Below, piece after piece: positions 44,274 through 53,600 of a stretch of DNA of 64,000 nucleotides. Position numbers and translations under genes: made by a program. Position 1 is the stretch's first letter; the number at the start of each line of letters is the position of its first letter. The notes under the pieces were generated by a model that worked only from the letters and a program-made list of their open reading frames with translations, had not been told where the DNA came from and ran no database searches. The stretch comes from Acidobacteriota bacterium (GTDB lineage Bacteria > Acidobacteriota > Thermoanaerobaculia > Gp7-AA8), in contig QHVT01000020.1 of NCBI GenBank assembly GCA_003223645.1, forward strand, positions 57,895-121,894. The letters run 5' to 3'.

Positions 44274-44923
44274 TTACGCGTGCGGTTCAGCCGAACCCTG
44301 ATGGATTGCAGACTCGAATTCCAGCTCAAACGCTTTCAATGCCGTCAGAACGTCATTTCTTCGCTGAATGACCGTTTCTGATCGCACCAATCCGTGCAAG
44401 TTGGGATTCGGCTTGTAAATTGCCGAATGTTCTACTTCCCAGAACAGGCCCACGAGAAGGGAAACGATTTGTATCTCGGCGTTTACGCGAGCGCCTGCGT
44501 TCCACTTGCCAAAATATTTGAGCGCCAGCGGCCCTGCGGCTTCGGATATGCCCGGAACTGGATCCGCCGTCCACGATGTCAGCATCGGTAGTAAGGCGAT
44601 TCGCGCATCGTCAAAACGCTGCTGCGGGAACGCCATACCCGAACCGCCGCCAGATCGGGAAGGCTGGTTAGGGAGTAGGTGTCCGTGCGCTGAGGATCGA
44701 ACAGACCCAGCGTCTGTCGGCGGCGCAAAGCATCGACTGCGCTGTCGCATTCCTTGGCGCGCGAAGTGACGAGCAGCCGCTCGTAACGCTGCAGGGCCAA
44801 TGTGTTTTCAAGAAGCTGGCGCCGCACGCGCGTTTCGGTCTCGACTACGGTACGGCGGATTTCCGGCAGAAGATCGAAGTACTCTTCGCGAAGGCGATCT
44901 TCGACGGTTCGTCCGTTACCCAT
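44274..44923 (-). pseudogene. RelA/SpoT-like nucleotidyltransferase, frameshifted
   Basis: Two overlapping frames together cover a RelA/SpoT domain. Frame 1 (44923 to ~44600): YFDLLPEIRRTVVETETRVR, LLVTSRAKECDSAVDALRRR, DTYSLTSLPDLAAVRV. Frame 2 (44636 to 44274): MAFPQQRFDDARIAL, then NAEIQIVSLLVGLFWEVEHS and AIYKPNPNL, the EIQI...WEVEHxAiYK signature. The join at CGGGTATGGCG needs one extra base, so a 1-bp deletion (or sequencing error) splits the gene. The ATG at 44636 is probably an internal codon. It follows a 78-residue gene with 8 bp overlap, an arrangement like bicistronic toxic small alarmone synthetases. Confidence 0.75.
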
Positions 44924-45152
44924 TCACTTCAGCGAGGAATGTATCGATGACTGCCTGTGAGGGCTCTGAATTGAGATACAGCCTCCAGTCGCTGTTACGC
45001 TCGTCGAGCGCCTGTTGCAATTCGTCATCGCTGTGATCTTCGAGCCAATCAACGCTGAACGCCTTCTTCTCCGCGCGGTTGACGTAGACCATCCGATCGA
45101 AGTTATAGACATACGCGCGGGCTTTGAGAACCGGCTCCTTTTGCGTTCGCAT
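44916..45152 (-). CDS. Small protein paired with the RelA/SpoT-like gene (candidate antitoxin)
   Basis: 78 residues: KARAYVYNFDRMVYVNRAEK, then FSVDWLEDHSDDELQQALDE and YLNSEPSQAVIDTFLAEV. Acidic with a helical C-terminal half; no DNA-binding motif. It overlaps the RelA/SpoT-like start by 8 bp. The antitoxin assignment rests only on this pairing and size. Confidence 0.55.
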   Translation of the reverse strand: MRTQKEPVLKARAYVYNFDRMVYVNRAEKKAFSVDWLEDHSDDELQQALDERNSDWRLYLNSEPSQAVIDTFLAEVNG

Positions 45153-45217
45153 ATTGAGATCTTACGTCTTAGCCGTTTGTCAGCCAAACAGAAGCGTGCC
45201 CGTTTTTCCTTGCAGCA

Positions 45218-46687
45218 TCACAACCCTTCGAACACCGCCGCGAACATTTCGATCCCGTCCCACAGATTCTGCAGCCGCAGGTTCTCGTCCGCCGCGTGCT
45301 GGTTGTCGTCGTGGTTGGCGATCGGGAAGCCGATGACGGGCGTGCCGGCGGGTTGCTGGAAGAGGTACATCGGGACGCTGCCGCCGAGGGTGGGGAGGAG
45401 GACGGGATCGTGTCCGGCGGCGGCGAGCGTGGCGGCGACTTTGCGCGATAAAGGAAGATCGAGGCACGTGCGGGCGGGCGGGTAGCCGTTGCCCCAGTTG
45501 ACGCGCACGAGTTTCGGATGGGCGAGACGCGTGGCGGCGTCGGGGGTATCGCGCACGATGAAGTAGCCCTGCGACTCGATGTGGCGCTCGACGAGCGGCT
45601 TGATCGACTCCGGCGTTTCGTTCGGCACCATGCGGAAGTCGATCGATGCTCGCGCCTCGGGTTGGATCGTGTTCGATCCCTGCGGGCCGACGTGTCCCGA
45701 CTCGATGCCGCGCACGTTGAGCGCCGGCAGCATGATCCGTTCGTCGAGTGACTCCGCCTCGGTCGATCCGATCTGGAATTCGCGTTTGAGATCGGCTTCG
45801 ACGGGCGGCACTTTCGACAGCGCTTCGCGCTCGGCAGTGTCGGGCGCGCGGACCTGGTCGTAGAAGCCGGCGATGAGGATGCGTCCGTTCTCGTCGCGCA
45901 TCGAGTCGATCAAGTGCGTGAGCCGCACGATCGGATTCGGCACCCAGTTGCCGTAGTGGCCGTCGTGCAGTCCGCGAATCGGTCCATAGACCGTCAGCTC
46001 GAGATCGACGACGCCGCGCGCGCCGAAGAAGAGTTGCATGCGGCGGCTCTGATGCACGGGGCCGTCGCAGACGAACCAGGCGTCGGGACGCAACACGTCG
46101 GGATACGCGGCGAAGTATGCGCCGAGGTGATCGGAGCCGGCTTCTTCTTCCCCCTCGAAGATGAAGCGGATGTTGACGGACGGCTTCTTGTTCTCCGCGC
46201 GCAACGCGTCGATCGCGGCGAGCATGGCGATGATCGGCGCCTTGTCGTCGCCGGCGGAGCGCGCGTAGATGCGCCACTCAGCGTCGATCGTCTTCGCGTT
46301 TTTCCAGTCGACGTCGTTGCCGCGCGCGTCGCGCATCACCGGCGTCCACGGATCGCTCTTCCACTTCGACTTGTCGACCGGTTGGCCGTCGTAGTGCGCG
46401 TAAAAGGCGATCGTCTGTTTTGCGCCGGGTGAAACGAGATCGGCGACGATGAGCGGCGGCGCTCCGGCGACTCTCAGCAATCGCGCGGGAAGGTTGCGTT
46501 TCGCGAAGAGCGCGACGATCGCCTCGGCGTTGCGTTGGATGTTCGGCGTGTCGGACGCGAGATTCGGGATCGCGAGGAGTTGTTCGAACTCCGCGAGGAT
46601 CTCGCGCTCGTGCTGCGCGCGCCAGGCGCGGACGTCAGCGAGGGTTGTCGATGCCGTGAGAAGCGAGAGGAGCAGCAGCGCGCGCAT
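45218..46687 (-). CDS. Secreted M20 family metallopeptidase
   Basis: 489 residues. Signal peptide MRALLLLSLLTASTTLADV. Metal-binding and catalytic motifs: AFYAHYDGQPVD (His, Asp), RSAGDDKAP (bridging Asp), FIFEGEEEAGSDHLG (catalytic Glu pair), FVCDGPVHQ (Asp), and FPIANHDDNQHAADEN (His near the C-terminus). The family hydrolyses dipeptides or N-acyl amino acids. It overlaps the DedA gene 3' end by 53 bp. Confidence 0.92.
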   Translation of the reverse strand: MRALLLLSLLTASTTLADVRAWRAQHEREILAEFEQLLAIPNLASDTPNIQRNAEAIVALFAKRNLPARLLRVAGAPPLIVADLVSPGAKQTIAFYAHYDGQPVDKSKWKSDPWTPVMRDARGNDVDWKNAKTIDAEWRIYARSAGDDKAPIIAMLAAIDALRAENKKPSVNIRFIFEGEEEAGSDHLGAYFAAYPDVLRPDAWFVCDGPVHQSRRMQLFFGARGVVDLELTVYGPIRGLHDGHYGNWVPNPIVRLTHLIDSMRDENGRILIAGFYDQVRAPDTAEREALSKVPPVEADLKREFQIGSTEAESLDERIMLPALNVRGIESGHVGPQGSNTIQPEARASIDFRMVPNETPESIKPLVERHIESQGYFIVRDTPDAATRLAHPKLVRVNWGNGYPPARTCLDLPLSRKVAATLAAAGHDPVLLPTLGGSVPMYLFQQPAGTPVIGFPIANHDDNQHAADENLRLQNLWDGIEMFAAVFEGL

Positions 46688-47270
46688 TGGCGCTCATTCT
46701 ACCGGCGCGAAGGCGGCGCTTGAGGCGCCACCAGCGGACGGCCATCTTGCGGCGCGAGCGCTGGTCACGGAACAGCATGATGCTGTGCAGGATGACGAAG
46801 AAGAGGATGGCCGCGCTGATCTGGATGCCGAGGCCGTACTTTTGGAGCGAGACGCCGAGGAAGGCGCTGAGGCCGACGAGGATCGGAGTCCAGATGACGG
46901 CTGCGATGAGGAAGTACGTCGAGAAGCGGACGAAGCTCATCCCCAGCGCGCCGGCGGCGGCATACGCGGGCACGCGCATGCCGGGAAGGAAGCGCGCGGT
47001 GAGAACGGCGGTCGTGCCGTGGAGCTCGAACCAGTCCATTCCTTTGCGGATCTGTTTTTCCCAACGCTTGCCGAAGCGGTTGAGGAATTGCGTGCCGATG
47101 AGGCGGCCGACGCCGTAGTACAAGAGGTCGCCCGCGTAGATGCCGATGATGCAGGCGAGCGTAGCCGCAAAAAACGAGTGGCGCCCGCTGGCGATCAGCA
47201 GGCCGGCGGTGATGCAGGCGACGTCCTCGCTGATGAGGGTGCCGAGAGCGAGGGTGATGAGCTCGAACAT
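46635..47270 (-). CDS. DedA/VTT family membrane protein
   Basis: 211 residues with about five hydrophobic segments. DedA landmarks: SEDVACITAGLLIASG, GIYAGDLLYYGVGRLIG, FELHGTTAVLTARFLPGMRV (FxxRF-type Arg motif). DedA proteins are proposed lipid scramblases or transporters needed for membrane integrity. The Arg-rich C-terminus overlaps the start of the peptidase gene by 53 bp. Confidence 0.9.
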   Translation of the reverse strand: MFELITLALGTLISEDVACITAGLLIASGRHSFFAATLACIIGIYAGDLLYYGVGRLIGTQFLNRFGKRWEKQIRKGMDWFELHGTTAVLTARFLPGMRVPAYAAAGALGMSFVRFSTYFLIAAVIWTPILVGLSAFLGVSLQKYGLGIQISAAILFFVILHSIMLFRDQRSRRKMAVRWWRLKRRLRAGRMSANARAAAPLASHGIDNPR

Positions 47271-47662
47271 GCGGGGTTGGCCCTCGAAACAACGGCGTTC
47301 GCGGGGTATTTCCTCAGGCGGTCGAGAAGCGGCGTGGCCATGGCGGTCGTTACCAGCGCCATCAGCAGGGCCATGGTGAAAAGTTCTGCGAGATGACGCC
47401 GATGTCAGGTATTTGAGCAGCAGTTTGAACCAGGCCTGACGCGGATCACGGATGGATTCAGTGCCGCGTCAAAGAGACGATTTCTGATTGCGCGGAATTT
47501 GCGCAGGACTTACGGATCAATCACGGTGTGCGGCCCTATGATCGGCCGTCCAAAATTGACGCGGCCGGCTGAGCGGACGCGTCGTCCAACAATCCAAAAC
47601 CGGTGTTGACCCGCAACGGCAGGGTTGCGGGACTGCCGTCAATCGACGTGTGTGAGGAATCG
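47271..47662. other. 392-bp gap upstream of the giant DUF11 gene
   Basis: No supported gene. It holds the upstream regions of the DedA gene (-) and the giant gene (+). Close to the start is a small inverted repeat, acggcagggttgcgggactgccgt, and gaggaat serves as ribosome binding site for ATG 47663. Nothing else recognised. Confidence 0.5.
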
Positions 47663-50600
47663 ATGCCGCTGACTCGTGCGAAGTTTTATGTAACCGGTTT
47701 CCTGCTGTTGGCTTTCGTTGTCCCCGCCGCGCATGCCGCGCTGACGGTCACGCCGATCACCTGGAACGTCATCGGTCTCGACAGCAACGACGTGAACACC
47801 GGACCGAACAACTTCCCGGTCGGCGCGCGCGTCTGCAGCAACGTCGCGACGACGAACGTCTCGGTCAGCTACGTCTGGGACACGTTCAACGCGTTCATCG
47901 ACCTCCGCGCCGGATCGCTCTCGACCGTCAACGTCCCGTCGATCGGCGCGGGCGCGTGCGCCGATGCCTACTTCGAAGTCACGGTCGTCCGCAACGCCTC
48001 GGCGTACAACAACACGCGCCGCTATCACATCACCGCGACCGATTTCTCCGGCACGGCATCGACTCCGACGCCGCGCGAGGTCTTCATCGAGCACCTCATC
48101 TCGCAGAATCGCAACTCCATCAGCGACGTGAAGTACGGGCCGGTCGGCGGTCCGTATACGTCCGTTCCATCCGGCGGCTCGATGGCGCTCGTCGTCGGCA
48201 ACACCTACGACATCCAGCTCTTCGGCGGCACGGCGACGCAGGGCTACAACCAGTTCGAAGAATTCATCAACTTCCCGAACACGATCTTCCAGATCACCAA
48301 CGTCAACACGACCTACTCCGCCGACAACTCGCCGTACGTTCCCAATCCCAACAACAAGCTCTACGCCGATGCCTGCCAGTGGGAGAACGACCCGAACAGC
48401 CCGAACTACCGCGCGTGTGTGGGCGGCGACTTCAAGGCCGGCGGCAGCAACGTCGTCACGACCTACACGCTGAAGATCATCGGCGGCGGCGGCACGAACC
48501 AGTCCCTCGGCTCGCTGCTCTATGACTTCTCCGGCAGCAGCTACCACTACAACGCCGACTACGGCACCGGCGCGCGCATCGCCAGCATCATCGATCCGTC
48601 GACGGCGAACATCGCGAAGGCGTTCACGCCGAACACCGTCGGCGTCAACGGCGTCGCCGTGCTCACGATCACGCTGACGAATCCGAACGGCGGAGCGCTC
48701 AGCGGCTACAACTTCGTCGACAACCTGCCGGCCAACCTCGTCATCGCGACGCCGAACGGAGCGACGACTTCCGGCTGCGGATCGCCGACGCTGACCGCGA
48801 CCGCGGGATCGAGCACGATCTCGTTCTCCAACGGCACGGTCGCCGCGAACGGCTCGTGCGTCATCAACGTGAACGTGACGCCGACGACGACCGGCGCGAA
48901 GCTCAACACGACGAACAATCTGTTCGTCGGCACGACCGACACGGGACACAACGCCAGCGCGTCGCTGACCGTGAACAACGCGCCGCCTCCCGGCACGGGA
49001 CTCTGCGGCATCACGCTCGCGCTGTGGGAGTTCCCGACCGGCTTCAATGTCACCAATCCCGCTCCGACGACCGCGAGTGTTCCCGCGGGTGCGGCACACG
49101 GCACCGTCAACGCCATCGCGACTTCGCACGACAGCACGATCAATCCTTCCGCCGGCACGACGTCATGGGGAGCGAACGGCGGGATTCCGACCGGTGCGTT
49201 GGTCACCGCGAACGACGATTACTTCGAGTTCGCGATCGACACCACCGGCGTCAGCTCCGTCTCGTTCAGCTTCGACGCCGAGTATCGCGCCGCCAACGGA
49301 CCGCAGGGAGTCAACGTCTTCTACGGCACGACCAACGCGCGGCCGGAGGCGGGCACCCAGATCATCGACCCGAGCCTCGGCTCGAGCGCGCTCACCGCCA
49401 CCGGGCAGAACGCGTGGAAGCATTTCGGCCCCTTCAACCTCAATACCGGTTTGGCTCCCGCCGGCAACACCTACTTCCGCGTCTACTTCTCCGACTCCGG
49501 CAACACGAACTCCGGCTCTGACGGCGAGCTCGATCACGTCCTCCTCACCGGCTGTCTGGCTCCCATCCAGCCGACGATCGCGAAGGCGTTCGCACCGAAC
49601 CCGATCGCGGTGAGCGCCGTCTCCACGCTCACGTTCACGCTCACGAACACGAATACCGCTGCGCTCACCGGCGCCGCATTCACCGACAACCTGCCGGCGG
49701 GCGTGCAGGTCGCGGCGACGCCGGCGGCTTCGACGACGTGCGCCGGCGCCACGTGGGCGCCACTCGCGGGGAACACGACGCTGACGTTCAGCGGCGGAAC
49801 GATTCCGGCGAGCGGCTCCTGCACCGTCAGCGTCAACGTGACCGCGACGACCGCGGGTCCGCACTCGAACGTCAGCGGACCTCTCTCGACGACGGAGGGC
49901 GGCACGAACACGTCGAGTCTTGCGACAGCGACGTTGACGGCGCTCATGCCTCCGTCGATCGCGAAAGTGTTCTCGCCGTCGCCGATCATTCCGAACGGCG
50001 TCTCAACGCTCACGTTCACGATCACCAATCCGAACCAGAACAACTCCCTCGGCGGCATCGCCTTCAACGACACGTTCCCGGTCGCGCCGGGCGCGATGGT
50101 CGTCGCGGCAACACCGAATGCGACGACGAGCGGATGCGGCGCGCCCACGTTTGCGCCGGTCGCCGGCGCGGGATCGATCTCGTTCTCCGGCGGCACGATC
50201 GCAGCGGGAGCGATCTGCACCGTCACCGTCAACGTGACGGCGCCGAACGCCGGCACGTACAACAACACCAGCGGCCCGGTGTCGACGATCATCAACGGCT
50301 CGCCCGTCAACGGCAACACCGCGTCGGGCTCGCTGGTCGTCAATCCTCCGAATCCGTCGATCCACTTGCTCAAGCAGGTCGGGCCGAGCAACACGGGACC
50401 GTGGACGCCCTTCCTGAAGACTCCTGTCGGCGGAAACGTGTTCTACCGGTTCACGGTCGAGAACACGGGCGACGTTCCGCTGCTATCGCCGACCCTCACC
50501 GACAACAACGTCAACGTCTCGGCGTGCAACGCGAGCTGGAGCGGATTGACGCTGCCGGTCGCGGTGCCGGCGAATGACAATCACATCATCACCTGCATCG

Positions 50601-53600
50601 TCGGTCCGATCAGCGCGGCGAGCGGCTCGCATCCCAATACGGCGAGCGTCAGCGCGACGTTCAACGGCAACCCGGTGGCGTCGCCGAATTCGATCGCCAC
50701 GTATGCGACGACCGGCCTCACTCTCGTGAAGAGCGCGACGCAGACGACGTTCACGAACGCCGGCGACACGCTGAACTACTCGTACCTCGTGACCAACAGC
50801 GGCTTCGCGCCGCTGCAGGGTCCGGTCACCGTGAGCGACGACAAAGCGACGGTGACGTGTCCCGCGGTCACGACCGTCGGCGATCTCGACAACTTCCTCG
50901 ATCCCGGCGAGTCGATCACCTGCACCGCGTCGTACATCGTCACGGCAACCGACGTGTCGAACGCGAAAGTGACGAACACGGCCACCGCGACGGTCGACGG
51001 CGTCAACTCGAACCAGAGCAGCAAGACCGTTCCGCTGTCGACGTCCGCCGACGTCAGCGTCACGAAGACGCTCGACACCGCCGCGCCGTATTTCGCGGGC
51101 CAGTCCATCACCTACACGATCACGGTGGCGAACGCCGGTCCGTCGACGGCGACGAACATCAACGTCACCGACACCCCGACGAATCTCACGATCACGAACG
51201 TGAGCGGCGCCTGCACGTCGTTCGCGCCGTGCGTCATCGCCAGCCTCGCCTCGGGCGCGAACACGGTCATCACCGTCACCGCGACGATCAACGCCGCGGG
51301 CGCGTTCGACAACAGCACCACCGTCTCCGCGACGCAGCCCGATCCGAATCCGGGCAACAACACCGACAACACCGGCAACGGCGGTACGGCCACGCTGCTG
51401 GTCGACGTCACGATGAACAAGCAGTTGACGACCGGCGGGCCGTTCACGGCCGGCCAGTCGATCAGCTACACGCTCACCGTCGGCAACAACGGTCCGTCGA
51501 CCGCGACGAGCGTGCAGGTCACGGACACACCGACGAATCTCACGATCACCAATGTCAGTGGCGGCGGCTGCTCGATGCCGTTCCCGCCCTGCACGATCCC
51601 GAGCATCAACTCCGGCGGAAACGTCGTGCTCACCGTGACGGCGACGATCAACGCCGCCGGCGCGTTCGATAACAGCGCAACTGCAACGCCGGCCGAGACC
51701 GATTCGAACAACGGCAACAACACCGACAACAGCGGCAACAACGGCACCGCCGCCGCGTCGGCGGACGTGTCGGTGGTCAAGACGTTGACGACCAGCGGTC
51801 CGTTCAGCGCCGGCCAGACGATCAGCTACACGCTGACCGTCGCGAACGCCGGTCCGTCGACGGCGACGAACATCAACGTCACCGACACGCCGGCGAACCT
51901 CACGATTACGAACGTCAGCGGTGCCTGCACGTCGTTCGCGCCGTGCGTCATCGCCAGCCTCGCCTCCGGTGCGAACACGGTCATCACCGTGACGGCGACG
52001 ATCAACGCCACCGGTGCGTTCGACAACAGCGCGACCGCGACCGGGACGGAGTCTGATCCGAACCCAGGCAACAACACCGACAACAGCGGCAACGGCGGCA
52101 CGGCCGCGGCCTCCGCGGACATCTCGGTGGTCAAGACGTTGACGACGAGCGGACCGTTCACGGCCGGCCAGTCGATCAGCTACACGCTGACCGTCGCCAA
52201 CGCCGGTCCGTCCACCGCGACGAACGTGCAGGTCACCGACACGCCGACGAACCTTACGCTCACGAATTTGACGGGCGGCGGATGCTCGCTGCCGTTCCCC
52301 TGCACGATTCCGAGCATCAACTCCGGCGCGAACGTCGTGCTCACCGTGACGGCGACGATCAACGCCGCCGGCGCATTCGACAACAGCACGACCGTGTCGG
52401 CGACGGAGCCCGATCCGAACAGCGGCAACAACACCGACAACAGCGGCAACGGCGGGACCGCTGCTGCATCCGCGGACGTCACGGTAGTCAAGACGTTGAC
52501 GACCAGCGGACCATTTACTGCGGGCCAGTCGATCAGCTACACGCTGACCGTCGCGAACGCCGGTCCGTCGACGGCGACGAACATCACCGTCACCGACACG
52601 CCGACAAACCTCACGATCACGAACGTGAGCGGCGCCTGCACGTCGTTCTCACCCTGCGTCATCGCCAGCCTCGCCTCCGGTGCGAACACGGTCATCACCG
52701 TGACGGCGACGATCAACGCCGCCGGCGCGTTCGATAACAGCGCGACCGCGACGGGAACGGAGTCCGATCCGAACCCGGGCAACAACACCGACAACAGCGG
52801 CAACGGCGGCACGGCCGCGGCTTCCGCCGACGTGTCGGTCGTCAAGACGTTGACGACGAGCGGACCGTTCAACGCCGGCCAGTCGATCAGCTACACGCTG
52901 ACCGTCGCGAATGGCGGTCCATCGACGGCGACGAACATCACCGTCACCGACACGCCGACGAATCTCACGATCACCAACGTGAGCGGCGCCTGCACGTCGT
53001 TCGCGCCGTGCATCATCGCCAGCCTCGCCTCGGGCGCGAACACGGCCATCAACGTGACCGCGACGATCAACGCCTCCGGCGCGTTCGACAACGTGGCGAC
53101 CGCGAACGGCACGGAGTCCGATCCGAATCAGGGCAACAACACCGACAACAGCGGCAACGGCGGCACCGCCGGCACCTCCGCCGATGTGTCGGTGGTCAAG
53201 ACGTTGACGACCGTCGGACCGTTCATTGCGGGGCAGTCGATCAGCTACACGCTGACCGTCGCGAACGCCGGTCCGTCGACGGCCACGAACATCACCGTCA
53301 CCGACACGCCGACGAACCTCACGATCATGAACGTGAGCGGCGCCTGCACGTCGTTTTCACCCTGCATCATCGCCAGCCTCGCCTCGGGCGCGAACACGGT
53401 CATCAACGTGACGGCGACGATCAACGCCTCCGGCGCCTTCGACAACAGCGCGACCGCCACGGGCACCGAGCCTGACCCGAACCCCGGCAACAACACCGAC
53501 AACACCGGCAACGGCGGCAGCACCAACGCGGCCGACATCTCGGTCGTGAAGACGCTCGTCACGAGCGGACCGTTCACGGCCGGCCAGTCGATCAGCTACA

